From Flavobacterium muglaense (GTDB lineage Bacteria > Bacteroidota > Bacteroidia > Flavobacteriales > Flavobacteriaceae), in NCBI RefSeq assembly GCF_014305155.1, contig NZ_JACRUK010000003.1, positions 122,978 to 186,977 of the forward strand: DNA of 64,000 bases, read 5' to 3'. The first letter of the stretch is position 1. Every line of letters starts with the position of its first letter. The notes beneath the pieces were generated by a model. The model was not told the DNA's origin and made no database searches. It worked only from the letters and a program-made list of their open reading frames with translations. A program made the translations under genes and the position numbers. Shown here in pieces: positions 34,917 to 43,787 of this stretch.

Positions 34917-35699
34917 TTAATTTTCAGCAATTTCTTGTTCTTTTTCTAAATCAAATCCTACAACTTCACTGTATAAAGCAAAATGCATGGCGTACAAGAA
35001 CGGAATGGTGAAGAAAATTCCAATATAAAACACAAAAAAACCAACTACCGATAATACATAAGCTAGTAAAATTAAAGCGAATAGTGCCAAAGGTTGTTTG
35101 GCAAATAACTGTATACTCGTTTTAATTGCAGGAATGGCTTTTAAATTACTAAAAATGATTAACGGTATAGTGAGAAAAGTCATGAACAGAATTAAATATG
35201 AAACGATACTTATCACAACTTGAAATTGTGGTTGCTCGTTAAGCAGCGGTAACCCTGTGTTTACGGTCGAGATTATAAAAGTAGCCAAAAGCAAATCGAA
35301 TAGATGCTTACTGGTATAATATTCAAATATGGTGGAAACATGAAATTCTTGATCGCGATCAGCGCAGTAAGCCATTTTAATAAACCCAGCCATAAACGGA
35401 CTCAATACTACTGATACCAAAACGCTAGCGCCAAGAAATATATTCTTTGTGTCTCCTTTTAAATTGTCAGGATTAATATTCTCTGGTTTTAGAATTTGTT
35501 CTAACTGGTCTGCGCCAAATTGATTGATCAAAACAATTGACACTAGTATTGCCATTACTACGGCAAATACAAAAAAGAGCAGTCCAGCATACAAAACAAT
35601 CTTTTTATAATTTTTGAAAGCAAGATTCAGCACGCTGTCAAACGATAAGGAGTACCCATTGCTTTTTAAGTTTTCAATTCTGTTTTTATGTGATGGCAT
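34917..35699 (-). CDS. Multi-pass inner-membrane protein of unknown function
   Basis: 260 residues. A short soluble N-terminus (1-33) is followed by about six membrane helices (about 35-58, 88-108, 130-150, 160-185, 205-225, 228-248). The layout resembles DUF975/YciC-like membrane proteins and glycerophosphodiesterase-associated membrane domains, but no catalytic residue is seen. Single gene, about 60 bp past the aldehyde dehydrogenase start region. Function not assignable. Confidence 0.6.
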   Translation of the reverse strand: MPSHKNRIENLKSNGYSLSFDSVLNLAFKNYKKIVLYAGLLFFVFAVVMAILVSIVLINQFGADQLEQILKPENINPDNLKGDTKNIFLGASVLVSVVLSPFMAGFIKMAYCADRDQEFHVSTIFEYYTSKHLFDLLLATFIISTVNTGLPLLNEQPQFQVVISIVSYLILFMTFLTIPLIIFSNLKAIPAIKTSIQLFAKQPLALFALILLAYVLSVVGFFVFYIGIFFTIPFLYAMHFALYSEVVGFDLEKEQEIAEN

Positions 35700-35762
35700 G
35701 TTGCTGGTATTAGGATAATTTTTAATGGGATTCTTTTGTTTTGACGTACTAAATTAGGTGTT

Positions 35763-37091
35763 TTAAATCCATTTTAATAGTTTCTTGATGGTTTCAAGTT
35801 TGTCTTTATAAGGTGCGTATCGCATGGGTAAATCCAGCCAATATGCTTTCTTGACAATCGGTTTACTATGTGAAAAAGCGTCAAAACTCAATCTCCCATG
35901 ATAAGCCCCGATGCCGCTATGACCAACACCTCCAAAAGGCAGCCTTTTATTCGAAAAATGAACCACTGTATCGTTAATACAACCACCACCAAAGGAATAA
36001 TTTTTAATTATCTTTTGCGCAAAAGCATTATTTTTTGTAAAAACATAAAGAGACAATGGTTTCTCATACCTAGAAATGATGGTATACAAATCGGCTTCAC
36101 TTTGATACGAAAGGATGGGCAATAAAGGGCCGAAAATTTCGTCTTTCATGATCGTGCTATCAAGATCTGTTTCGTCAATTAAAGTAGGAGCGATGTATAG
36201 TGTTGTTTCATTCGTTTGCCCTCCAAAAATCACTTTTTCGGGCGCTATCATGTTAACAAGACGCGACCAGTTTTTAGTATTGATGATGCGTGCAAAATCT
36301 GGTGAGGCTTCAAGATCTTTGCCGTAAGCTAGGGTGATTTCTTTTTTTAGAAAATCAATAAATTCATTTTTCACTGCATTGTGCACCAGTAAATAATCGG
36401 GAGCTATACATGTTTGTCCGGCATTGATGAATTTTCCCCAAACAATTCTTTTGGCTGCCACTTTCAAATTGGCTGTTTCGTCAATAATGCATGGGTTTTT
36501 TCCACCAAGTTCAAGAGTTACTGGTGTAAGATGTACTGCGGCCGCTTTGGCAACAATTTTACCTACGGGTACACTACCTGTAAAAAATATGTAATCCCAG
36601 CGTTGCGCTAGTAATTCTTGAGCAACTTCAACGCCCCCTTCTATCAGTTCAACATGATCATTGTCAAAGGTTTGTTGAATGATTTTGGCTAATATGGCCG
36701 ATGTATGCGGTGTTAGTTCAGATGGTTTTAACACTACTTGATTACCAGCCGCAACGGCAGATACTAAAGGGCATATTGCCAGTTGAAATGGGTAATTCCA
36801 GGGCGCGATAATTAGCACCTTGCCGTAGGGCTCTTTGTATAAATAATCGGTTGATGGAAAATTCAATAGAGATGGTAGCACCATTCTTGGCTTTGCCCAT
36901 TTTTTGATGTTTTTTATCGTGTCTTTTAATTCGCTAATGACATAACTAGTTTCTGTAATTACCGACTCAAATGCAGGTTTCTTAAAATCATCATACAAGG
37001 CTTGAATGATGTCGTTTTCATGCAGTATAATGGTTTCAAGTAGTTTTTTTAAAACTGCTTTCCGAACTTCTATATTTATTTTGTAATTCAT
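35763..37091 (-). CDS. Aldehyde dehydrogenase, class-3/fatty-aldehyde type
   Basis: 442 residues. NAD(P)-binding region with APWNYPFQLA (96-105), LKPSELTP (121-128) and FTGSVPVGKIV (170-180); catalytic Glu in LELGGKNP (E194) and nucleophile Cys in NAGQTCIAPDY (C228); EIFGPLLP and LPFGGVGHSGIGAYHG in the C-terminal half. The short length and the GxC.AP pattern place it in the ALDH3 branch, which oxidises fatty and aromatic aldehydes. No membrane tail is seen, so it is probably cytosolic. Single gene. Confidence 0.9.
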   Translation of the reverse strand: MNYKINIEVRKAVLKKLLETIILHENDIIQALYDDFKKPAFESVITETSYVISELKDTIKNIKKWAKPRMVLPSLLNFPSTDYLYKEPYGKVLIIAPWNYPFQLAICPLVSAVAAGNQVVLKPSELTPHTSAILAKIIQQTFDNDHVELIEGGVEVAQELLAQRWDYIFFTGSVPVGKIVAKAAAVHLTPVTLELGGKNPCIIDETANLKVAAKRIVWGKFINAGQTCIAPDYLLVHNAVKNEFIDFLKKEITLAYGKDLEASPDFARIINTKNWSRLVNMIAPEKVIFGGQTNETTLYIAPTLIDETDLDSTIMKDEIFGPLLPILSYQSEADLYTIISRYEKPLSLYVFTKNNAFAQKIIKNYSFGGGCINDTVVHFSNKRLPFGGVGHSGIGAYHGRLSFDAFSHSKPIVKKAYWLDLPMRYAPYKDKLETIKKLLKWI

Positions 37092-37292
37092 CTTAATGTT
37101 TAAGGTATGGAATAGGGATGAAAATTTTTAATTTTCGCAGCTGATTTTTATCGAATGAAACGAAGGTAAAACCAACACAAAGCCCTCGTTTCCATTGTTT
37201 GGTTCCAATTAAAAAAAGCAGTAATTAGGTTTTAGGCTAACTACAAATGTTGCACTTAAAAACGAATTGTTACGCATTTAATTGTGGTTCAA

Positions 37293-37982
37293 TCAAAGTG
37301 CATTCCAGATTACCTCTGTAGGCACAGGTGCAGTTATCTTGACTTCTTCTTTAGAAACAGGATGTATAAAAATTAATTTTCGAGCATGCAAATGAATGCC
37401 TCCATCTGGATTTGAACGATCAAAACCATATTTTAAATCCCCTTTTATTGGTGAACCTATGGCTGCGAGTTGCGCTCGTATTTGATGGTGTCTTCCGGTA
37501 TGTAAATTGATTTCTAAGGCAAAATAATTGTTTAATTCCTTGAATATAGTGTAGTCTAAGCTAGCCATTTTACTATCAGGAACTTCTTTAATATGTGCTT
37601 TTGAAGTATTGTTTTTTTCATTTCTTTTGATAAAATGAATCAAGCGATCTTCTGTTTTTGGTGGTTTGTTTTTTACAATAGCCCAATATGTTTTTTGAGT
37701 CTCTCTGTTTTTGAACAATTCGTTTAATCGAGTTAACGCTTTACTTGTTCGAGCAAAAACAACGATACCTGTAGTAGGCCTATCAAGACGGTGAACAACG
37801 CCCAGATAAACTTCTCCGGGCTTGTTGTACTTGTCTTTGATGTATTCTTTTACTACTTCACTAAGCGGTTTATCGCCAGTTTTATCGCCTTGCACTATAT
37901 CGCCTACACGCTTGTTAACCACGATGATGTGGTTGTCTTCATGCAATACTTGGAGGTTGTTTTTATCTGAAACTATTTTCAT
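37293..37982 (-). CDS. RluA-family pseudouridine synthase
   Basis: 229 residues. The catalytic motif HRLDRPTTGIVVFAR (64-78) has Asp67 as the nucleophile; the later GRHHQIRAQLAAIGSPIKGD tract is the RluA-type base-binding motif. There is no S4 domain, and the short form is typical of the RluA/RluC-like group that modifies 23S rRNA or tRNA. It lies 29 bp after panB, so the pair may be co-transcribed. Target site not predictable here. Confidence 0.9.
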   Translation of the reverse strand: MKIVSDKNNLQVLHEDNHIIVVNKRVGDIVQGDKTGDKPLSEVVKEYIKDKYNKPGEVYLGVVHRLDRPTTGIVVFARTSKALTRLNELFKNRETQKTYWAIVKNKPPKTEDRLIHFIKRNEKNNTSKAHIKEVPDSKMASLDYTIFKELNNYFALEINLHTGRHHQIRAQLAAIGSPIKGDLKYGFDRSNPDGGIHLHARKLIFIHPVSKEEVKITAPVPTEVIWNAL

Positions 37983-38011
37983 GGCAACTGCCTTTTTTGG
38001 GAATGTTTCGA

Positions 38012-38851
38012 TTAGTATTGTTCTTTTTCATTCGGGAAGTCACTTGATTTTACATCAGCCACATACTGACTGATTGCGGTGGTCATGCCTTCGTATAAAT
38101 CCATGTAACGACGCAAAAATCGTGGACTAAATTCATTGTTCATTCCTAACATATCATGGATAACAAGTACTTGACCATCAACACCACCACCAGCACCTAT
38201 TCCAATAACAGGAATCGAAATACTTTTGGCTACTTTTTCGGCAAGATGCGCTGGGATTTTTTCTAAAACAAGTGCAAAGCAGCCCAATCTTTCTAGTAAT
38301 TGTGCATCTGCGACTAATTTATCTGCTTCTTCCTCTTCTTTAGCTCTTACCGTATACGTTCCAAATTTATAAATAGATTGTGGAGTTAATCCCAAATGTC
38401 CCATAACTGGAATTCCAGCATTCAATATTTTTTTAATCGATTCTTTTATCTCTTTACCACCTTCAAGTTTTACAGCATGTCCACCGCTTTCTTTCATAAT
38501 TCGAATGGCAGAACGTAATGCTTCCTTTGGATCTGATTGGTAGCTTCCAAAAGGCAAATCAACCACAACCAATGCCCTTTCTATCGCTCTTACTACTGAG
38601 GAAGCGTGATAGATCATTTGGTCTAAGGTGATTGGTAAAGTAGTTTCATGTCCAGCCATTACATTTGAAGCCGAATCTCCTACTAAGATTACATCAATAC
38701 CAGCTGTGTCAACAATTTTGGCCATGGTAAAATCATACGCAGTAAGCATAGAAATTTTCTCGCCATTGGCTTTCATTTCGATTAAGGATTTAGTAGTTAT
38801 TCTTTTGTAATCTTTTTTTGCTACTGACATGGTATTGTATGTTTTGGTCAC
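38012..38851 (-). CDS. panB: 3-methyl-2-oxobutanoate hydroxymethyltransferase
   Basis: 279 residues (a start at the in-frame Met nine codons in is possible). TIM-barrel signatures: [28 protein letters not shown] (Mg-binding Asp), [36 protein letters not shown] (catalytic Glu), [11 protein letters not shown] and [11 protein letters not shown]. It makes ketopantoate, the first committed step of pantothenate and CoA synthesis, using methylene-tetrahydrofolate. Cytosolic. The rluA-type gene follows it. Confidence 0.94.
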   Translation of the reverse strand: MTKTYNTMSVAKKDYKRITTKSLIEMKANGEKISMLTAYDFTMAKIVDTAGIDVILVGDSASNVMAGHETTLPITLDQMIYHASSVVRAIERALVVVDLPFGSYQSDPKEALRSAIRIMKESGGHAVKLEGGKEIKESIKKILNAGIPVMGHLGLTPQSIYKFGTYTVRAKEEEEADKLVADAQLLERLGCFALVLEKIPAHLAEKVAKSISIPVIGIGAGGGVDGQVLVIHDMLGMNNEFSPRFLRRYMDLYEGMTTAISQYVADVKSSDFPNEKEQY

Positions 38852-38910
38852 CTTGTAAAGGGACGGTTTATATGCCGTAAAAGTACTAAAACAAATTCTT
38901 TAGAAACAAA

Positions 38911-38941
38911 AAATTGGGTCCGAATAATAGACCCAATTTTA
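38911..38941 (-). terminator. Intrinsic terminator after the acyltransferase gene
   Basis: An 11-bp perfect stem AAAATTGGGTC / GACCCAATTTT with loop CGAATAATA, followed on the minus strand by a T-run. It separates the acyltransferase gene from panB. Confidence 0.75.
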
Positions 38942-39026
38942 GTTATTTTACGAAAAAACGATTTTAACGGCCTGTTCGTTGCATTATTTTGTTTTTTATA
39001 GTATTCGAAGGCATTCAAAATTGAAC

Positions 39027-40136
39027 CTAAGCTAGTTGAGCTGTTATCCATTTTCTAACAGGGATATCATATAATTTTAAAGCAGTATAACCCACTAGAA
39101 TACACAGTAGAAAAGTAAAAATAAACACAAGATAGGCTTCGTTAATAGGTGTTTTAGTATCAGCTACCCAAGCTGTATAAATGTATATTATGGGGTAATG
39201 TGTGATGTAAATGGGATAGGAGATATCTCCAAGAAACCGACAAATAGCAGATGATGTTTTGTTTGAAATTGCTCCCCCAGCAGCTATAGAGACGATAAAA
39301 GGGAAAAAGAATAAAATTACAAATGATTCATAAAGCCCATTCAACCATAAATGGTTTGCCCCGCCAATTCTTGGCATTGCTAATGCAAGTATCACAAACA
39401 AACTACTCCAGAAAAAGGCATTTTTAATTGGGATTAATTTACCCATTCTAAAAAGTAAAACTCCTGCAAAAAAGGGATACATCATACGAGTAACGCCTAT
39501 TTGGATTTGTTGTGGTTCCAATGACCAGCCACCAATCACAGTACATTGTGGAGTGGTTAAGGTAAGATAGATTAATGCTGTCCCGGAAATACAAGCAAGA
39601 AAGGAAAGTACTGTTTTTGAAAATTTTCGAACAAATAAAGCATAAAGTATATTGGCAATGTATTCATAAAATAAAGACCAGCCGGGTCCGTTAAGCGGAT
39701 GCATCTCTGCCCAACCCCGAATGTCTAATGATGATGGTACTGGTATTAAAGTGAAACCAATAACCATTACCAAAAGTATTTTCCAAACTGGAACCTCATG
39801 AATGGTAGGCCATAAAACCGAATCTTGAAAATAAAACAGTAGAGCGCCAATGATCATTCCCATGATAACCATAGGTTGCAGCCTGATCAAGCGGCGTTTA
39901 AAAAAGTTTCCAATTGACATTTTTCCCCATCGATCATCATAGGCATATGCAATTACAAAACCAGATAATAAAAAGAAAAAATCGACTGCTAGGTATCCAT
40001 GATTTAGTATTTGAAAAAGTGGTCCTGCCGAATGTGCTTCAAAAAGGTGAAAAGCAACCACCAGCAACGCTGCAACACCACGCAAGCCATCAAGGATAGG
40101 GTAGTGGGGTTTTGATTCTAAAGTATTTGTACTCAT
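39027..40136 (-). CDS. Acyltransferase-3 family (OafA-like) membrane acyltransferase
   Basis: 369 residues, about ten membrane helices. The N-terminal signature ILDGLRGVAALLVVAFHLFE carries the family's catalytic-type His, followed by GYLAVDFFFLLSGFVIAYAY and FFKRRLIRLQP. These proteins move acetyl groups onto sugars of the cell surface. A sugar or glycolipid as substrate is inferred; no glycosyltransferase genes are adjacent. Length is normal for the single-domain family. The gene is flanked by terminators, so it is transcribed alone. Confidence 0.87.
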   Translation of the reverse strand: MSTNTLESKPHYPILDGLRGVAALLVVAFHLFEAHSAGPLFQILNHGYLAVDFFFLLSGFVIAYAYDDRWGKMSIGNFFKRRLIRLQPMVIMGMIIGALLFYFQDSVLWPTIHEVPVWKILLVMVIGFTLIPVPSSLDIRGWAEMHPLNGPGWSLFYEYIANILYALFVRKFSKTVLSFLACISGTALIYLTLTTPQCTVIGGWSLEPQQIQIGVTRMMYPFFAGVLLFRMGKLIPIKNAFFWSSLFVILALAMPRIGGANHLWLNGLYESFVILFFFPFIVSIAAGGAISNKTSSAICRFLGDISYPIYITHYPIIYIYTAWVADTKTPINEAYLVFIFTFLLCILVGYTALKLYDIPVRKWITAQLA

Positions 40137-40179
40137 TAGCTTGATTTTGTTATAGGGAGTTAAACAGTAGTTAATAGAT

Positions 40180-40212
40180 AAAAGCCCAACAGTACAGTAC
40201 TGCTAGGCTTTT
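40180..40212. terminator. Terminator between GH3 and acyltransferase genes
   Basis: A nearly perfect 16-bp inverted repeat AAAAGCC...GGCTTTT with CAGTAC/GTACTG at its centre and two mismatches. It can end the GH3 transcript on the minus strand. Confidence 0.6.
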
Positions 40213-40250
40213 GTATTTTTTAATTGTTCTAAAATCAAATATAGAAACAA

Positions 40251-42728
40251 TTAATGTTTTAAATCTTCAAATTTTTCATCTGCTGCAAAGGATGAATTGG
40301 TTTTTTCTACCACAGTTTCTTTGGCTACTGTGAACGTTTCACTTTGTTTTATATCTAATGATGAAGTTGCAATTGCTACTTTATAGCTACCTGCTTCTGC
40401 AATCCAAGCATTTTTATTGGTAACAAACGACGCTAAATCTTTAGGATTTAATGTTAAAGTTAGGGTTTGACTTTCTCCAGGTTGTAATAAATTAGTTTTA
40501 CCAAAGGCTTTTAACTCGGATGTAGGTTTATCTGTGTTTTTCGATGGAGCCGAAAGGTATAATTGAACCACTTCCTTACCAGCTGCTTTGCCAATATTTT
40601 TCACAGTGATTGTTACATCCATTTTTTTAGCAAAAGCTTTTGAGCTTAATTTCACATTTGAAATCTCAAAATCAGTATATGACAATCCGTAACCAAATTC
40701 ATAAGATGGTTTTACATCAAAGGTGTTGAAATAACGGTAACCTACATAGATTCCTTCAGCATAGGTTACGCTTGTAGGATTTTCGGCTGGTGTTCCAACC
40801 CAGTTTTTGGCCGATGGTGTATCTTCGTATTGCACAGGAAAAGTCATTGTTAACTTTCCTGAGGGATTTACTTTTCCAGTAAAAACATCGGCTACTGAAT
40901 TTCCGCCTTCTTGGCCTGGTTGCCAAGGTAAAAGAATAGCATCTACTTTGTCTTTCCAGCTTGCGGTTTCAATTACACCACCAATATTTAATACCACTAC
41001 CACTTTTTTGCCTTGAGCATGAAAAGCTGCCGAAACGGTATTTATTAAGTTGATTTCATCTTGAGCTAAGTTAAAATCATCACTTATATTTCTATCGGCG
41101 TTTTCACCTGCATTTCGTCCAATAGTAATCAAAGCTAGTTCAGATGAGTTGGCTTTATTTTCAATGATATTATTGTTTAATTGTAGTTCTCCAATTCGTT
41201 TTGGCGACGCCATTAATCCGCCATTTTGTGCGCGACGTTCCAGTTCTTTTGCTTTTTGGTCTTCTGTGTAGGGTTTGTATAATCCTTCCAATTCTTTATC
41301 AATTGCAAAGCCCGAATTAGTTAGTCCTTCAATTAATGAAACAGTGTAAGCTTCATTGACATCACCACTTCCTGTTCCGCCTGAGATAAAATCATAAGCA
41401 CTATTTCCAAATACAGCCAATGGTGCCGATTTAGTAGTGAATGGTAAGGTGTTTTTATCATTTTTTAATAAAATAGTTCCTTCTGCTGCTGCTTGTCGGG
41501 TTACTTCGGCGTTGGCTTGCAAATTTGGTTTGTCAGAATATTTATAATTATTCATCGAAGGAGATTTAAAAACCAATTCTAAAATTCGAGTTAAGTTTTT
41601 ATTTACAACTGCTGCAGATAATTTGCCAGTTTTCATATCCTCTAAAATAGCTTTTTTTTGAAGTGGCATTCCTGGCATCAACAAATCATTACCTGATGAT
41701 AATTGTGCATTGACATCACTCACAGAATTTGGAGAAAATGGGGAGTTTTGGCCAGCAAAGCCGTCATAACCACCAAACCAATCGGTCATAACGAGGCCTT
41801 TAAACCCCCATTCTTTTCTTAAAACAGTAGTCAATAGATCTTCTCTTTGGCAGGTATAAGTACCATTAATCAAATTATAAGAGGACATAATTGTCCAAGG
41901 TTGTGCTTCTTTTACAGTTATTTCAAATCCTCTCAAGTAAATTTCACGCAATGCGCGTTCGCTAATGTGCTCATTGATTCCCATTCTATTGCGTTCTTGA
42001 TTGTTGGCTGCGAAATGTTTTACCGATGTTCCTACGCCATTGGATTGAATTCCGTTTACGATTGCGGCCGAAATTTTACCAGTTAGCAACGGGTCTTCCG
42101 AAAAATATTCAAAGTTTCTTCCGCAAAGTGGATTTCTATGGATATTCATTCCAGGTCCTAGTAAAACGTCAACACCGTATTCCTTCACCTCATTACCAAT
42201 TGCTTTACCAACAGTATTAATTAACTCTGTATTCCAAGTGGATGCCAATGCTGTCCCAACTGGAAATGCAGTCGCATAGTAGGTTTTTGTATCATTAATT
42301 CGATTTGGATTAATTCGTAAACCCGCTGGACCATCTGAAACAACTACGGTTTTAATTCCTAATCTTTTTAATTCAAATGTTCCACCAGCAGCTCCAGGCA
42401 CTTTTCCTTGGTAGCCTTCGGTTGTAAATTTGGCCAAAACCATATCAAAACCAGGCATCCCGATCCCAATAAACATACTCGCCTTCTCGTCGTCGGTCAT
42501 TTTGCTTATTACATCTTGTATTCTGTCATTGATAGGAAGTCTTGTGTCTTCGTATCGGTCTAATTTTCCATTATTATTTAAGTCGGCAAACGTAAATCCG
42601 TTTACAGTTAAAATAGGAGTAGGTGCAGGGTCTGTTGTTTTTGGACTTTTTACCCATGAAATTCCTGAACAAACTAATGCTGATAGCAAAGTTGTTTTGG
42701 CAATGGTGGAGAGGGTGGTTGTTTTCAT
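40251..42728 (-). CDS. GH3 family beta-glucosidase, exported
   Basis: 825 residues with a signal-like N-terminus (1-24). After it, a short EF-hand/dockerin-like Asp-rich motif DLNNNGKLDRYED (49-61). The GH3 barrel follows: SDGPAGLR, GPGMNIHRNPLCGRNFEYFSE, SVKHFAANNQE (237-247), nucleophile Asp in MTDWFGG (about D316). The second domain has TGSGDVNEAY and an acid/base-type Glu region; an Fn3-like domain (about 690-790) ends it. It hydrolyses beta-gluco-oligosaccharides in the periplasm. A divergent Nudix-type regulator gene and a palindrome upstream suggest local control. Confidence 0.9.
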   Translation of the reverse strand: MKTTTLSTIAKTTLLSALVCSGISWVKSPKTTDPAPTPILTVNGFTFADLNNNGKLDRYEDTRLPINDRIQDVISKMTDDEKASMFIGIGMPGFDMVLAKFTTEGYQGKVPGAAGGTFELKRLGIKTVVVSDGPAGLRINPNRINDTKTYYATAFPVGTALASTWNTELINTVGKAIGNEVKEYGVDVLLGPGMNIHRNPLCGRNFEYFSEDPLLTGKISAAIVNGIQSNGVGTSVKHFAANNQERNRMGINEHISERALREIYLRGFEITVKEAQPWTIMSSYNLINGTYTCQREDLLTTVLRKEWGFKGLVMTDWFGGYDGFAGQNSPFSPNSVSDVNAQLSSGNDLLMPGMPLQKKAILEDMKTGKLSAAVVNKNLTRILELVFKSPSMNNYKYSDKPNLQANAEVTRQAAAEGTILLKNDKNTLPFTTKSAPLAVFGNSAYDFISGGTGSGDVNEAYTVSLIEGLTNSGFAIDKELEGLYKPYTEDQKAKELERRAQNGGLMASPKRIGELQLNNNIIENKANSSELALITIGRNAGENADRNISDDFNLAQDEINLINTVSAAFHAQGKKVVVVLNIGGVIETASWKDKVDAILLPWQPGQEGGNSVADVFTGKVNPSGKLTMTFPVQYEDTPSAKNWVGTPAENPTSVTYAEGIYVGYRYFNTFDVKPSYEFGYGLSYTDFEISNVKLSSKAFAKKMDVTITVKNIGKAAGKEVVQLYLSAPSKNTDKPTSELKAFGKTNLLQPGESQTLTLTLNPKDLASFVTNKNAWIAEAGSYKVAIATSSLDIKQSETFTVAKETVVEKTNSSFAADEKFEDLKH

Positions 42729-42751
42729 TTGGTTTATTTAGTAAATAGTTA

Positions 42752-42770
42752 TTGCTTCATATTGAAGCAA
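42752..42770. promoter_or_regulatory. Palindromic operator candidate between GH3 and the Nudix regulator
   Basis: TTGCTTCA-TAT-TGAAGCAA is a perfect 8+8 inverted repeat with a 3-base spacer, 24 bp ahead of the GH3 start and 114 bp before the divergent regulator gene. Position and symmetry suit a dimeric repressor, most simply the adjacent regulator acting on GH3. Confidence 0.6.
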
Positions 42771-42859
42771 TATTAATTATTATTTTTAATATATCTGAAA
42801 AAAAATATATATTTATTTATCATTTATTATTTTTTTAAGTAGTTTAATACAGAAAATAA

Positions 42860-42867
42860 TACTTTTG
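42860..42867 (+). promoter_or_regulatory. Promoter -7 box for the Nudix-type regulator
   Basis: TACTTTTG fits TAnnTTTG and lies 17 bp before the ATG at 42884. There is no clean TTG at the -33 place, so only this box is claimed. Confidence 0.4.
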
Positions 42868-42883
42868 CAATCAATTTAAGCGA

Positions 42884-43630
42884 ATGGAGTTAAAAAGAAT
42901 TATTGAAGAAAAGTCTCAGGAGTCCTGGGAAATCTATCTACCAAGCATCTCTATCGATTGTGTAGTATTTGGTTTTCACGATGGTGAACTGAAAGTATTG
43001 GTATTAAGAATGAAGGGTAAAAATCTTTTGGGTCTGCCGGGAGGATATGTTGAAAAACGTGAAAATTTAAATGAAGCAGCCATTAGAATTCTTAAAAGTA
43101 GAACAGGTGCCGAAAATATTTACCTCAACCAATTTAGCACTTTTGGGGATTTAGATCGTTCCGAAGGTTTTTTTGAAGAGTATGCGGATACACTCTGGAA
43201 TAAGCAGCGTTTTATTTCGGTAGGGTTTTATGCATTAGTTGATTATTCAAAGGTAAATTTAGTTATTGATACAGTGTTTGATCCCTGTGAATGGGTTGCT
43301 ATCGAAGATTTGACAGCATTTATGATGGACCACAATATTATATTTAATAAGGCATTAGAAACATTGCGTTTGCAGTTAAATCATAAGCCTATTGGCCATA
43401 GTTTATTACCGGAGAAATTCACTATGCCCGAACTTCAAAAGTTGTATGAAATCATTCTAGGTAAAAAGCTGAATAGGGGTAATTTTTATCGAAAAATGTT
43501 GCGGTATGATATCCTCGAAAAACTGGACGAGAGTAGGAAAGGTGGAGCTCATAAAGCACCTGATTTGTACAAATTTGATGTAGAAAAATACCAGTTAGCA
43601 TTAAAAAACGGATTGAACGAAGGTTGGTAA
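42884..43630 (+). CDS. NrtR/AraR-type regulator: degenerate Nudix plus winged helix
   Basis: 248 residues. Residues 20-150 are a Nudix domain: SIDCVVFGFHDGELKVLVLR, GLPGGYVEKRENLNEAA. Where the catalytic REUxEE stretch should be, it reads RILKSRTGA, so hydrolase activity is probably lost. Residues 160-245 are a winged helix with basic patches (FTMPELQKLYEIILGKKLNRGNFYRKML). This is the NrtR/AraR regulator plan; Bacteroidetes relatives bind sugars or sugar phosphates rather than ADP-ribose. Divergent to the GH3 gene, with a palindrome between: likely local repressor of carbohydrate use. Confidence 0.83.
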   Translation: MELKRIIEEKSQESWEIYLPSISIDCVVFGFHDGELKVLVLRMKGKNLLGLPGGYVEKRENLNEAAIRILKSRTGAENIYLNQFSTFGDLDRSEGFFEEYADTLWNKQRFISVGFYALVDYSKVNLVIDTVFDPCEWVAIEDLTAFMMDHNIIFNKALETLRLQLNHKPIGHSLLPEKFTMPELQKLYEIILGKKLNRGNFYRKMLRYDILEKLDESRKGGAHKAPDLYKFDVEKYQLALKNGLNEGW

Positions 43631-43730
43631 CTATTGATTTTACAGCTATAATTGTAAATCATATTGCAATTGATGCTAGTAATTTTACCAAAGATTTGAA
43701 AATCGTATTTTTATCTTAAACAGTAAAAAG

Positions 43731-43766
43731 AAACAACCCCATTTACAGTTTAAAGTGGGGTTGTTT
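43731..43766. terminator. Bidirectional terminator between regulator and GH13 genes
   Basis: An 11-bp stem AAACAACCCCA / TGGGGTTGTTT with a 14-base loop and T-runs on both strands. It serves the converging regulator and GH13 genes. Confidence 0.75.
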
Positions 43767-43787
43767 TGATGATTTTCCTTTTAGGAA

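Noticed and set aside
38848..39051. 67-residue open frame upstream of panB
   Set aside because: It contains the terminator hairpin of the acyltransferase gene and ends within the panB start; it is not likely to be translated.
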